Shown: positions 25,184 through 34,774, counted from the stretch's first letter. The stretch is DNA of 64,000 nucleotides from an uncultured Ruminococcus sp. (GCA_902776375.1 CACYPV010000004.1:61813-125812), one strand, 5' to 3'. Notes: generated from the letters alone by a model not told the origin. A program made the numbers and translations.

Positions 25184-26887
25184 TCAGCTTTCCGTACCGT
25201 CTTCGCTTTCGGTCGATCCTTGGATCAAGCGGTCGAACTTTTCGGCGGGGAGCGGAGGGGAGAAGTAGTAGCCTTGGATGATTTGGCAGCCCATCTCTTT
25301 GAGCAGCAGGTATTGGCGTTCTTCCTCGACGCCCTCGGCTACGACAGGAACGCCCAGAAAACGCGCGATGTCAAGCACCAGCTCAACGAGCATCAGGCTT
25401 TTTTCATCGACCTGCATATTGCGTATGAATGACATATCGAGCTTGAGGATGTCGATCGGCATCGAGGTAAGCATACCCAGCGAGGAGTAGCCGGCGCCGA
25501 AATCGTCCATGCTTATGAAGAAGCCTTTGTTTCGCAGATCGGCGACAACCTCAGCCAAACGGTTTTCATCGTTTGAGTAAGCCGATTCGGTGATCTCGAG
25601 GATAAGCTCGTGCGGCTTCAAATCAAATTCGCGGATGATGCCAAGAAAAACATCCTCCAATTCGGGGTCGTATATATTGATGCGCGAAACGTTCACCGAT
25701 ATGGGAAGATCCACGTGGAAGGTATCCTTGATACGGCGTATCTGCGCTGCCGCCTCGCGCCAGACAAAGCGGTCGATCTTGCGGATAAGTCCCTTGCTTT
25801 CAAATATGGGGATGAAATCGCCGGGGCTGATAAAGCCCAGCTCGGGGTGTATCCACCTCACCAGCGCCTCGGCGCTCGTAAGGACGGGCTTGTCTCCGCG
25901 AATGTCGTATTTGGGCTGATAGTAAACGGTAAGCTGACGCTGTTCAACAGCCTCGTCGATATCGGCTATCAGCGTTTCCTCATATATGACCCGCTCGTAC
26001 AGCTCGCGGCTGTAGCGCCCGACGAAGTGGTTGAAGCGGTCACGTATATTGTCGCAGGCTGCCTTCGCGCGGTCAAACCACGCCTCGGGAAGCTCGTCCC
26101 CCGGCACGGGTTCGTATACGCCGCCGCGCAGGCGCAGGGTGCGCGCCGGCCCGTCTTGGTTAAGGGCGTTCTGTATTTTTTGCACGCAGGCTTCGTAATC
26201 GTCCCTGCGTTCGCAGTACACGTAGAATATGTCGCCGTCCGTCCGGCAGGCGATGCCGTGCGATTGCAGTATGGTCGAGGCGATAAGCTCCGCGGCTTTT
26301 TTGAGTATGCGGTCGCCCTCCTCGCGGCCGAACAGCTCGTTGACAAGGCTGAAGCGGTCGATGTTGAGCACCAGCGCGTCCATGCTGTCTGCAAGCTTTG
26401 GAAGAAAGCGGCGGATGTATACAAAAAAGTATTCCTTTGAGTATAAGCCGGTCAGCGGATCGCGCTCTGTCGACCGGATGATGCTTCTGTCTTCGTTTAG
26501 CTCTATCAGCACCTGACAGCGCGCTTGTACCACCTCGGGTATATCGTAGGGCTTGGTGATGAAATCGGCGGCGCCCATTCTAAGGCTTTTGACCTCGGCG
26601 TTTTTGTCCGAGGTCATGACGATTATCGGGAATCGTCTGAGCCGTTCGTCCGCCTTCATGCGGCGTATGACCTCAAAGCCGTCCATGACAGGCATCATCA
26701 GATCAAGCATGACGAGCGAATAATCCGACTCGGGGTTGGAAAGTATCTCCAAAGCCTCTTTGCCGTTAAAAGCAAAATCGACCTCGTAGCTGCGCGACAG
26801 GATCTCTTTAATGATCTCCAGATTGATGATTTCGTCGTCGACCGCCAATATTTTTCTTTTTCGATTAGCTTCTAAAAAAGTCTTCAT
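25184..26887 (-). CDS. Response regulator with degenerate GGDEF and intact EAL domain
   Basis: The 567-residue cytoplasmic protein has REC (residues about 10-125; ILAVDDE, phosphoacceptor in VMLDLMMPVMDG, KPYD lysine), then GGDEF (about 145-290). The catalytic GGDEF is replaced by TDGDIF, so no cyclase activity is expected. The EAL domain (about 310-555) has EALVRW, SVNVSR, EITES, MDDFGAGYSS, LKLD and EGVE, all the phosphodiesterase residues. ATG 26887 and GTG 26896 are both possible; spacing from GGTGA favours the ATG. No histidine kinase is next to it. It heads an operon with the HD-GYP gene. Confidence 0.88.
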   Translation of the reverse strand: MKTFLEANRKRKILAVDDEIINLEIIKEILSRSYEVDFAFNGKEALEILSNPESDYSLVMLDLMMPVMDGFEVIRRMKADERLRRFPIIVMTSDKNAEVKSLRMGAADFITKPYDIPEVVQARCQVLIELNEDRSIIRSTERDPLTGLYSKEYFFVYIRRFLPKLADSMDALVLNIDRFSLVNELFGREEGDRILKKAAELIASTILQSHGIACRTDGDIFYVYCERRDDYEACVQKIQNALNQDGPARTLRLRGGVYEPVPGDELPEAWFDRAKAACDNIRDRFNHFVGRYSRELYERVIYEETLIADIDEAVEQRQLTVYYQPKYDIRGDKPVLTSAEALVRWIHPELGFISPGDFIPIFESKGLIRKIDRFVWREAAAQIRRIKDTFHVDLPISVNVSRINIYDPELEDVFLGIIREFDLKPHELILEITESAYSNDENRLAEVVADLRNKGFFISMDDFGAGYSSLGMLTSMPIDILKLDMSFIRNMQVDEKSLMLVELVLDIARFLGVPVVAEGVEEERQYLLLKEMGCQIIQGYYFSPPLPAEKFDRLIQGSTESEDGTES

Positions 26888-26931
26888 AAGCTTCACCGCG
26901 AATGAATGTGGTTATATTTATTCCTCGTTAT

Positions 26932-26960
26932 ATTATATAATACAATTTGACAGATTGCAA
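26932..26960 (-). promoter_or_regulatory. Promoter of the REC-EAL / HD-GYP operon
   Basis: Minus strand: TTGCAA (26960-26955), 17 bases, TATAAT (26937-26932). Confidence 0.75.
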
Positions 26961-27042
26961 TAATTTTTTTGTTAATTATCACTACGGTCAATGCTTATAG
27001 CAAAAAAGATATACAAAAGTGAAGCATAAAATGATTTTTTGC

Positions 27043-27071
27043 TTGATTTTTTTGCCTGCCTGTGATATAAT
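27043..27071 (+). promoter_or_regulatory. Promoter of the first c-di-GMP riboswitch
   Basis: TTGATT (27043-27048), 17 bases, TATAAT (27066-27071) with an upstream TGTGA. It starts transcription about ten bases before the aptamer. Confidence 0.8.
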
Positions 27072-27082
27072 GACATTAAATA

Positions 27083-27161
27083 ATAGGGCAAAGCCGTTGA
27101 AAAGCGGTGACGCAAAGCTCTGGTGTCTAAATAGAATACTATATGATAGACCGGCTGCATC
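27083..27161 (+). ncRNA. Cyclic-di-GMP-I riboswitch (GEMM), copy 1
   Basis: The aptamer shows AGGGCAAAGCC, a GAAA tetraloop at 27099-27102, the invariant GACGCAAAGC at 27109-27118, and the 3' part AGACCGGCTGC that docks the tetraloop. The 3' strand GCTGCA is also the 5' side of a terminator, so ligand binding should block termination (an ON-switch), an inference from the overlap. It heads the putative exopolysaccharide operon, whose first start codon is 250 bases downstream. A weak additional promoter (TTGACA at 27331) lies in between. Confidence 0.9.
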
Positions 27162-27202
27162 GTAATTACCAAAGTAATTATTGTGCGGGCGGGTTATTTT
27201 TT
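27154..27202 (+). terminator. First terminator of riboswitch copy 1
   Basis: GCTGCA, GTAATTAC, loop CAAA, GTAATTA, then GTGCGGGC, followed by TTATTTTTT. Confidence 0.8.
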
Positions 27203-27211
27203 AGTGAGTTG

Positions 27212-27274
27212 TATGACAGACCGGCTGCATCAAGAAATGCTTTTGCATTTTTGTGCAGTCAGTTTTTTGTTTTT
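27212..27274 (+). terminator. Second terminator with a partial copy of the aptamer 3' end
   Basis: TATGACAGACCGGCTGCATC at 27212-27231 repeats 27142-27161 with one change. It is followed by AAGAAATGC, loop TTTT, GCATTTTTGTGCAG and then TTTTTTGTTTTT. There is no matching 5' aptamer half, so this copy could not bind ligand alone. Confidence 0.8.
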
Positions 27275-27416
27275 ATCACGAAAAATGCATATATACTGAA
27301 TTTTCCGCGCTTACGGACTTGACTTTTACATTGACAGGTAATATTCTTATAATAGGATATGATACGTTGTTGTTACACAGCGCGTAAACACCGGCTTTTA
27401 TTTTGGAGGTATCGAT

Positions 27417-28106
27417 ATGAAGTTCAGTTTTAAAAAATCTGTTTGCGTAACTCTTGCCGCGGTTTTCGCCGCTATGCTTTTTGCTTCATGCGGCGTTGAT
27501 ACAAGCGTAAAACAGGACGAAGAATCGTCGAAGGGCTATGTCGTCAGCGTCACCGAAGAAAAGGAGGATCAGGAGCTTTCGGGCTTTCATTCTTACCCCG
27601 CGGGCAAAACCGACCCCGTCACCGTGAACGGAGCGGAGGTCAGCGTTACCGACTTTTCTCTGCGCGCCTACGAGCTCGCTTATATGCTGGCTCAGAAGAA
27701 TTTCACTTCCCCCGACAAAATCAACATCGACGCGCTTACGCAGTTCGCGCTTGCGCACGTTCATTTTCAGAACCTCAACGAAATGAACAACAAGGCGATG
27801 CAGTACCGCTACGCAAACGAAAACCAGATAAAGGAACAGCTGAAAACCTTATTCGGCAGCGACAGCTTTAAGGTTACGGATTCTGTTTTGTACAACCCCG
27901 CCAAGAAGATATTTGAGATGTGGCTTCCCGAATACGGCTGCAATATCTATTATAATGTGGACGCGGTGAACGTCAGCGGCGACACCGCCGAGATCATCAC
28001 CACCTTCTACAACGAGTTCAAGCGCAGCACCCTGCTTGGCAGAACGACTATCAACGTTAAGATCAAGGACGGAAAGCCGGTCATCGCGTCGCTTTCCGCC
28101 GAGTGA
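27417..28106 (+). CDS. Lipoprotein, function unknown
   Basis: A 229-residue protein with a lipoprotein signal (basic start MKFSFKKS, hydrophobic core, lipobox LFASC near residue 25). A low-complexity acidic linker and a domain of about 170 residues follow. GGAGG precedes the ATG. The body (YELAYMLAQKNFTSPDKINI, TSVEEIITTFYNEFKRST-like ending in conserved strands) shows no family I know. It is the first gene of the c-di-GMP-riboswitch operon with an HD-GYP protein and a polysaccharide synthase. Confidence 0.7.
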   Translation: MKFSFKKSVCVTLAAVFAAMLFASCGVDTSVKQDEESSKGYVVSVTEEKEDQELSGFHSYPAGKTDPVTVNGAEVSVTDFSLRAYELAYMLAQKNFTSPDKINIDALTQFALAHVHFQNLNEMNNKAMQYRYANENQIKEQLKTLFGSDSFKVTDSVLYNPAKKIFEMWLPEYGCNIYYNVDAVNVSGDTAEIITTFYNEFKRSTLLGRTTINVKIKDGKPVIASLSAE

Positions 28107-28113
28107 GGCAGCT

Positions 28114-28329
28114 ATGGAAGATAAGAATGATATGACGCTCTATCAGCTGGAGCAAGAAAACGCGCGAATGAAAAAAACGCTTAAAGAGATATCCGCGCAC
28201 CAGACCGAGATACGCAAGCTGCTTGACGAGGTGCAGGATCTTTTGGTTGAAGAGGAACACATTGACAACACGCCCGTTACCGAAGAGGACGTGAAAAGCT
28301 TGCTTAAAAAATATTCCAGGCTGAAATGA
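28114..28329 (+). CDS. Small coiled-coil protein
   Basis: A 71-residue cytoplasmic protein. Residues about 8-45 form a heptad-patterned helix (LYQLEQENARMKKTLKEISA, then HQTEIRKLLDEVQDLLVEEE). ATG 28114 fits the 7-base gap after the lipoprotein gene, and its stop codon overlaps the start of the HD-GYP gene (ATGA). It may be an adaptor within this operon; function unknown. Confidence 0.65.
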   Translation: MEDKNDMTLYQLEQENARMKKTLKEISAHQTEIRKLLDEVQDLLVEEEHIDNTPVTEEDVKSLLKKYSRLK

Positions 28330-30521
28330 TGAAAAATAAAGAAAACAAGAGAACTCAAAAACTGAATAAAGCAACATTCAAAGAGGGCGTGCTGCCCCTT
28401 TTGGGCGTTGCGCTGGTCGTCTTTGTAATGACGGTAGCGGTATACTTCGTCGCCGATTACGTAGCAAGCAGCTATCCGAGCGAGAACACGCTTTCGGGAT
28501 GGAATTACCTGTACACCGAAAAAGCGGGAGCTGTCCCCGAAGGTGAGCTGCGCATTTTCAACTCGCAGAATCCGATATTGACGGAAAGCGCGGTAAAAAA
28601 GAGCAATTTGTATCTTACCAAAACCATTGAGCCCGAGAATACCGGAAAAACCCTTGTGCTGGTAACCGATTACTCGCCTGTGAAGATCCGTTTGAACGGC
28701 AAGGACATATACGATAACCAGTTCAAAACCGAAGAGTATGTCGGCAATTGCTATAACGCGATCTACTTGGAGCGTTCAACGCACGATCAGCAGATAGACG
28801 TCTTTATGAAGCTGCCTTTTTCCGTGCGGTTCGAGGCTTACCTGAAATCGGGCGGCGACCCCGCCTTTGACTTCTCGCTTGGCTTCTACTTCGGAGCCGG
28901 TCTTTTGGCGGCAGGCCTGATCGCAATGGCGGTCTTTGGCGTGCTTTCGATCGTTAAGCGCAGATTTTACCGTTCGATACTCATATCGGGTCTGGGCGCT
29001 TACATAGGTCTTGCGATCGTCATGCACTTGCTGCCTGAATCGACCTATTTGCTGAATCTGCCCATTTGGCTTAGATTATCCGAGATACCCGTTCAAATGA
29101 CGTTTTTGATCACCCTGGCTTTTCTGAACAGAATGTTTAAAAAGCATATAAAATCGGGTATTGCAATAGGTCTTGCCGCGCTGATCTCGATCGGCTTGAT
29201 GATGCTTTCGTTTACCGCTTTGATGGTGAAGATATCATCTATCGTAATGTGCGTGCTTTGCCTGGCGGCGGCGCTGTTTGTCGCGCAGCTCGCGCTGGCT
29301 CAGCTGGAACGCCGAACGCAGTACGCTACCCCCGTTTTTGTCATGTGCGTTTTTTACGCGCTGATGATACTGTTCGCAGGCATCCTGCTTATCAACAGAT
29401 TCAGGGTGATGTACATTTATACCGCCGCCGTATCGACCTTTGTCGTCGGGTGCGTTTTGGAGTATACCTATATCCACGACTACCGCTTTGCGCAGAAAAA
29501 CAGCGGTTTTCGTGAGCAGAGCGTCAGATACGGCAATTCGGTCGACCTGATATCCGTTTTTATACGGAATATGCTAAGCTGCTCAGATCAGGACGCTTTC
29601 TATCATACCGTGGTCACCGAGCTGTCGGAGCTTTTGACCAAGTATAACAGCGAGAACGCCGACGTCAATTACTGTATCGCCGTAAAGAAAAACGGCGCAT
29701 ACAACGAGGTCATCAGCAAGGGCGTGACGGGTTGCCAATACCGGGTCATCGAAGATAACTTTTTGAAGAACGACAGAAATTACATCTTCTCCGAAACATA
29801 CTTTGAGTATGTTTTGAAAAACGGAGATGACATAGGCTGTATCATCCATTTTGAAAATATCAAAAACGGACTGGACACCTTCTTTATCAGTATGCTCGAA
29901 GCCACGTTTTGCGGGCTTGAGACCACATATGAGAACATGTTTGTCCAGAGCGATAAGCGTGACATCAATATCATCTTTGAGGAGCTTGCCGAAAACGCCG
30001 AGCTCGACAACGGCTGCTCGGTAGAGCATCTTGAAAACATTTGCAAGTATACCCGCGAGTTGTGCCTGAGACTTGGCTTTGATAAAGAAAAAGCCGAGCA
30101 TATCGCAACCGCGTCAAAGCTGCACGATTTGGGCAAGATAGCCGTGCCGAAACACATAATCGAAAAGCAGGGAAGGCTGAGCGAGGAAGAACAGATAATC
30201 ATAGGCAGCCATACCGATTTCGGTTATACCATTCTGTCGGCTTTCGCCGACGATCCGCTGATCTCCACCGCCGCCGTTATCGCGCGTTATCATCACGAGC
30301 ATTATGACGGAACGGGCAAAAACGCGCTGAAGGGAGAGGATATCCCGATAGAAGCGCGCATAGTTACGGTGTGCGACGTTTTTGACGCGCTGGTTTCGGA
30401 GCGTTCGTATAAAAAAGCGTGGACAAAGGAAGCCGCGTCGGAATACATTGCCGAGCAAACCGGCAAGCTGTTCGACCCGAAGATCAGCGAAGCTTTTATT
30501 GAGTATTTAAAGGAAGAATAA
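28326..30521 (+). CDS. Membrane HD-GYP protein with altered GYP motif
   Basis: The 731-residue protein has a helix near 22-45, an outside beta domain of about 135 residues like the 7TMR-DISM extracellular type, seven helices (about 185-375), a GAF-like region (about 400-530) and a C-terminal HD domain. HDLGKIAVPKHIIEK is near residue 600. The second signature reads HHEHYDGTGKNALKGED, so GYP is replaced by GKN while the metal histidines remain. It may still be a phosphodiesterase or may only bind c-di-GMP. It is translationally coupled to the coiled-coil gene. Confidence 0.82.
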   Translation: MMKNKENKRTQKLNKATFKEGVLPLLGVALVVFVMTVAVYFVADYVASSYPSENTLSGWNYLYTEKAGAVPEGELRIFNSQNPILTESAVKKSNLYLTKTIEPENTGKTLVLVTDYSPVKIRLNGKDIYDNQFKTEEYVGNCYNAIYLERSTHDQQIDVFMKLPFSVRFEAYLKSGGDPAFDFSLGFYFGAGLLAAGLIAMAVFGVLSIVKRRFYRSILISGLGAYIGLAIVMHLLPESTYLLNLPIWLRLSEIPVQMTFLITLAFLNRMFKKHIKSGIAIGLAALISIGLMMLSFTALMVKISSIVMCVLCLAAALFVAQLALAQLERRTQYATPVFVMCVFYALMILFAGILLINRFRVMYIYTAAVSTFVVGCVLEYTYIHDYRFAQKNSGFREQSVRYGNSVDLISVFIRNMLSCSDQDAFYHTVVTELSELLTKYNSENADVNYCIAVKKNGAYNEVISKGVTGCQYRVIEDNFLKNDRNYIFSETYFEYVLKNGDDIGCIIHFENIKNGLDTFFISMLEATFCGLETTYENMFVQSDKRDINIIFEELAENAELDNGCSVEHLENICKYTRELCLRLGFDKEKAEHIATASKLHDLGKIAVPKHIIEKQGRLSEEEQIIIGSHTDFGYTILSAFADDPLISTAAVIARYHHEHYDGTGKNALKGEDIPIEARIVTVCDVFDALVSERSYKKAWTKEAASEYIAEQTGKLFDPKISEAFIEYLKEE

Positions 30522-30565
30522 TCATAGCGCGCCCCTTTTAGGCCGCCTAAATATGAGGTATTCGG

Positions 30566-33500
30566 ATGTTTAAAAGAAATAAGAACAAACCGGATAATGT
30601 TGAAGCAAAACCCAAGACTCCCGAAGAAGAAAAATTCGAAGAGCAGCAAAATATCCGGCAATCAAAAGTAAAAAAATTTAGAAAAAGGCTGAAATGGTAT
30701 CACATTTTGGCTGCCGTCATTGTGCTTGCGATAGTTTCACTGTTTGTCATCTGGCATCTTCAGCCCAAAAAGGTGCTGAAAATAGCCTTGATGGACAAAA
30801 CCGTGCTGTCTTATTCCGAGGACGACGACATCATCAAGGATAACGTGTACAGAAAGCACAGGGGCTTTTTCTGGATCGCCAATCAGCAGCGGTATGTAAA
30901 GGCGGACGGCTCGTCGTACGATTACAAAAACGACTACTTCGGTCCGATGCTGGACGAAGAGGGCGCTTATGATCACAGCGTTGAATTTGTCGACGCCGAT
31001 ACCAAGCCCGATCTGGTTTATCTTTCCGACGCCTACGGTCTGGGCAACGATACCTTCGGCTATTACAACGGAAGCACCCCGCTGAACGGCGGTATCAACG
31101 ACGACGATATGTCATACCTTAACTTTGCGTATGAAAGCGGCGCGACGATAGTAGCCGAAACCGCGCTGTTCAGCTCGCCGTTATCGGATTCCGTCCGCGG
31201 ACAGCTCGTCAATCTGCTCGGCGTTACGCCGACAAAGTGGATAGGCAGGTACATTGTCGACCTTGAGGACTTTACCGACGTTCCCGACTGGGCGCCTCCG
31301 ATGTACGAGCAGCAGGAGGGCGTGGAATGGCGTTTCACCGGTCCCGGTATCCTGCTTGTATCGGAAGACGGAAAGATAATCATTCTTGAACAGAACACCG
31401 ATTTCAACACGAAGGATCTGCTGAAGATATATCTTAACGACGACTATAAAAGCGAATTCAGCGGATGCGGAAGCTGTAATTTTTACAACTGGTTCGAGCT
31501 TGTCCAGCCCAACTACGGCGTTGAGAACATAGCGACCTTTGAATTCGACCTGAACGCGACGGGAATGGAGAAGATCAGAGAGATCAGCAAAACGCCGCGC
31601 TTCTGCGCTATTGCCCGCCGACATGAGGAGGGCTACGCTCCGGTGTACTTCTTCTCGGGAGATTTCAACGATTATGTAAACGGCGGCAGATACGGCGACT
31701 TTATGTTTGCCAACGAGTTTTTCAAGTTCCTGTCGTTCGACCGTCAGGGCGATATCTCGAACTTTTTCTGGCGCTTTTACAATCCGTTGGTAAGGCATAT
31801 ACTGGACGACACAAGGTCGACGGTATATACGGAGGAAGCGGAGAGCCACGAGGAGATCTCGCGCGTCAATAACGGCAGCTTCCAGGTATATGAGAACGAA
31901 AAGTGGAAAAAGCTGGATGTCAAGGCGGTATCGCTAAACGCCAATGAACCGGGCAAGGAAAAGTATTCCCGCGACTTCACGTATTACGAGAATCTTATCA
32001 CCAACGCATCCGACCTCGGCGTGAACTGTATAGAGGCTAAGGAGCTGCTGCCTCCCGAATTCTACGCCGCGGTCAGCCGCCACAACAAGAACAACAAGGA
32101 TAAAAAGATGTATATCATACAAAGGGTGAAGAAGCCCGACGGGCTGAAGGTCGAGGACTACGTGACTGACGACGGTCTGGAAGCCTGGAAGAATGCCGTT
32201 CAGACCGCGGTCGAGGCTCTGCACGGCAACGCCTCTGTCGAGAGCGAAAGAACCGGCAAGGTGAGCTATTTCATCGATATTTCCGACAGCGTGCTGTGTT
32301 TGGTCGCCGATCCGGAGCTCACTTCCGAAAACGTCGGAAAGATCAAAAACCTGTCCTCCTTCTCTTATCGAGGCGATTATGTGCAGGAGAGCAGGGGAAT
32401 AAACGGCTTCGCGGCATTTTTGTACGACGCCGCCCAGTCGGAATCCTATGATTTCTACGACTACTATACGCCGATCTCGGTATCCGCGGATATGGATATG
32501 CTCAAGGGTATATCCTTTGTGAAGGACAGCAACGCCTATCAGCTTGGCGGCTACGCGTCTTCCGATTGTTCGCAATACGTATTCTCAAGCGTCTTGCTTG
32601 ATCCGGATACGATAGAAGCCGCCGGAAAGGCAAAGGACAGCGTGTATAACAAATACTCTTCCGTAATGGCAGAGCTGGCGCTCATCGATCCCGATACGCT
32701 GGTGTCAGGCATTTCCTTCTCCAACGTCGACCCGGTTTTTGGACAGGACGCTGTGACGGAGCACGATCAGGGCACGGCGATCACCGAAGCCCTCGGCGCT
32801 GTAAAGAACAGCGGGCTGTTGGGCGCGGTAGTCTACGACCTAAACGATTCATGGAGCGCGATAGGCGAGGAGATGTCTAAGTTCACCGCGTCGCCGTCGA
32901 CCTCATATCTGTGGCACAACACCTGTGACAGCGCGCAGATGACGGGCTTGCTCGCCTTGGACAGCGAGGTGCCGGATACCCCGGGACTGGTGCTGTCGGA
33001 CGACGACCTTGTGCAGTCGGTATCCATGAACAGCGACGAGGGATACATGTATATAACCCTGCAGCTGTTTGAGGAGATCGATTATAAACAGAACGCGATG
33101 TTTATCGGTATAGACACCTACCAGCGCAACGACGGTGAGTATTATTACGCCAAGGACTTTACGCCCACCTCGCTGTCGGGCATGGAGTATAGCATACGTT
33201 TTGAAGACAAACAGAACGCGGCTTTGTATGTGACCCGCAATTATAACCGCGCCCGCGGCTCGGCGGTCACAAAAGAGAGCTATACAGGCGATTACGACAA
33301 GGTCGCCGATCTGACCTACGGCGGCTTCACCTCGGGCGACAACCACTTCTACCAGACCGGTACGACCGTAAATATCCGTCTGCCGTGGCATTGGCTGAAT
33401 GTCGCCGACCCGTCCAAAAAGCTGGTCGTCAGCGATCCCTCGCTTGACAAGCCGCAGGCTAAGACCGTGAGCACCAACGGCGCGTTGGTATCCGTAATGA

Positions 33501-33661
33501 TAGGCGAGCGCAAAGAGCACGACCTGATCTACGGCTTCCCGGTCGACAAGCACGACCCCGGCTACAAGGTGTTTGAATGGAGCAAGTGGGAAAAGGTCAA
33601 CTATTCGATACGGCAGAAAGAAAGCTATAATCTGCTTAAAAAATACTTTTCTTCAAATTGA
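30566..33661 (+). CDS. Exported glycosidase-like protein with degenerate active site (member 1 of three)
   Basis: The 1031-residue protein has a cytoplasmic basic stretch, one helix near residues 47-66 and a large outside part. Residues about 75-400 resemble a GATase-like alpha/beta domain (GGINDDDMSYLNFAYESGAT). Residues about 450-780 align with the TIM barrel of the genes at 36202 and 38479 (NCIEAKELLPPEFYAAV, then ALHGNASV). The two presumed catalytic glutamates of those relatives are missing here. A beta-sandwich follows, ending in IRLPWHWLNVADPSK, a motif shared by all three. It probably binds rather than cuts glycan. GAGG precedes the ATG. Confidence 0.7.
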   Translation: MFKRNKNKPDNVEAKPKTPEEEKFEEQQNIRQSKVKKFRKRLKWYHILAAVIVLAIVSLFVIWHLQPKKVLKIALMDKTVLSYSEDDDIIKDNVYRKHRGFFWIANQQRYVKADGSSYDYKNDYFGPMLDEEGAYDHSVEFVDADTKPDLVYLSDAYGLGNDTFGYYNGSTPLNGGINDDDMSYLNFAYESGATIVAETALFSSPLSDSVRGQLVNLLGVTPTKWIGRYIVDLEDFTDVPDWAPPMYEQQEGVEWRFTGPGILLVSEDGKIIILEQNTDFNTKDLLKIYLNDDYKSEFSGCGSCNFYNWFELVQPNYGVENIATFEFDLNATGMEKIREISKTPRFCAIARRHEEGYAPVYFFSGDFNDYVNGGRYGDFMFANEFFKFLSFDRQGDISNFFWRFYNPLVRHILDDTRSTVYTEEAESHEEISRVNNGSFQVYENEKWKKLDVKAVSLNANEPGKEKYSRDFTYYENLITNASDLGVNCIEAKELLPPEFYAAVSRHNKNNKDKKMYIIQRVKKPDGLKVEDYVTDDGLEAWKNAVQTAVEALHGNASVESERTGKVSYFIDISDSVLCLVADPELTSENVGKIKNLSSFSYRGDYVQESRGINGFAAFLYDAAQSESYDFYDYYTPISVSADMDMLKGISFVKDSNAYQLGGYASSDCSQYVFSSVLLDPDTIEAAGKAKDSVYNKYSSVMAELALIDPDTLVSGISFSNVDPVFGQDAVTEHDQGTAITEALGAVKNSGLLGAVVYDLNDSWSAIGEEMSKFTASPSTSYLWHNTCDSAQMTGLLALDSEVPDTPGLVLSDDDLVQSVSMNSDEGYMYITLQLFEEIDYKQNAMFIGIDTYQRNDGEYYYAKDFTPTSLSGMEYSIRFEDKQNAALYVTRNYNRARGSAVTKESYTGDYDKVADLTYGGFTSGDNHFYQTGTTVNIRLPWHWLNVADPSKKLVVSDPSLDKPQAKTVSTNGALVSVMIGERKEHDLIYGFPVDKHDPGYKVFEWSKWEKVNYSIRQKESYNLLKKYFSSN

Positions 33662-33682
33662 ACACGATAAGGAGATAACGTT

Positions 33683-34774
33683 TTGAAACTTGAATTGATC
33701 AGCGTTATCGGACTGCTTCTTTGTTTATTGATCATCGGTATAGAGTACATTCTTCTTTATCGCTTAGCCGAACGTCAGGATGAACATACGGCGCGCGTTG
33801 AAAATATCAGGCGCAGGCTTGATATCCACGTTGAGGGGGTGCTCTTTGCGCCGACTCTCAGCAGCCGAAACGCAGAGGTAACAGCGCTCTCGGACGAGAT
33901 CAACGGCGATTTTGAAGTATATGAAATGGCTTTGACGTCCATAAGAGAGCATAAGGGCAGCCGGTACAGCTCCGACACCGAGGCTCTTGACGGGCTTATA
34001 ACCGATATCAACGAAAAGGTCCAACCGGTCGAGATCTACGCCAAAATGCTTGAGGAAGGCGATGCGTATCACAAAAGCTACGCATGCAGAAGGCTTGCCG
34101 AGCTTGAGGCGCTGGAATACCGGGACAAAATAAAAGAATATGTCGACAGCAAGGATCGCGGGCTCGCATACAACGCCGCCATGGCGCTGTGCCACATGGG
34201 CGACGTGCTTGACGTGTCGAAGTATCTGCTTAGCATCCAGGACGACCGTCTGTACTCGGGCAGGATAATCAACGAGTTTTTCGCCCAGTTCACCGGCGAC
34301 AGGCAGGAGCTCGCGCAGCAGCTTTTCGAACAGTGCAACAAGTATATGAAGTGCACTATCATCAAGACCATAGCGCCTTACAAGCTGGAAGCGTTCAGGT
34401 CGATGTACATCGAGGGTGCTTCGGGCGACGACGGTCAAATGAAGATCGCCTGCGTAAAGGCTCTTGCCGCCTTCGGTTATCCCGAGGACGAGCAGCTTAT
34501 GCAGATTGCCGCGGGCGATAAGGACTGGGTCATCAGGGCTGCCGCGGTAAGAGGACTTTCGCTGCTTAAAAGTGAGACGGCGCTTGCCACCGTCAAGCAC
34601 GCCCTGGGCGACAAAGAGTGGTGGGTGCGCCAGACGGCGGCTCAGTGCATAACAAAAATGGATATCTCTTCGAGCGATCTGGAAGAGATACTGGGCGGTT
34701 ACGACCGCTTTGCGGCAGACGCCGTAAAGAACGTCCTATACAGGCAGGTCGATACCGAAGAATCGGCACAATAG
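33683..34774 (+). CDS. Membrane-anchored HEAT-repeat protein
   Basis: The 363-residue protein has one N-terminal helix (residues about 5-25), a stretch of about 110 mixed residues, and then HEAT-type repeats from about residue 130 to 350 (ACRRLAELEALEYRDKI, CVKALAAFGYPEDEQLM, IRAAAVRGLSLLKSETAL, VRQTAAQCITKMDIS). TTG start at 33683 follows AAGGAG. HEAT repeats mediate protein contacts; between a glycosidase-like gene and the synthase gene it may assemble the complex at the membrane. Confidence 0.75.
   Translation: MKLELISVIGLLLCLLIIGIEYILLYRLAERQDEHTARVENIRRRLDIHVEGVLFAPTLSSRNAEVTALSDEINGDFEVYEMALTSIREHKGSRYSSDTEALDGLITDINEKVQPVEIYAKMLEEGDAYHKSYACRRLAELEALEYRDKIKEYVDSKDRGLAYNAAMALCHMGDVLDVSKYLLSIQDDRLYSGRIINEFFAQFTGDRQELAQQLFEQCNKYMKCTIIKTIAPYKLEAFRSMYIEGASGDDGQMKIACVKALAAFGYPEDEQLMQIAAGDKDWVIRAAAVRGLSLLKSETALATVKHALGDKEWWVRQTAAQCITKMDISSSDLEEILGGYDRFAADAVKNVLYRQVDTEESAQ

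Noticed and set aside
27331-27363. A second promoter (TTGACA at 27331) between riboswitch and lipoprotein gene
   Set aside because: No -10 at a normal distance; the nearby TATAAT is only 11 bases away. Kept only as a weak possibility.
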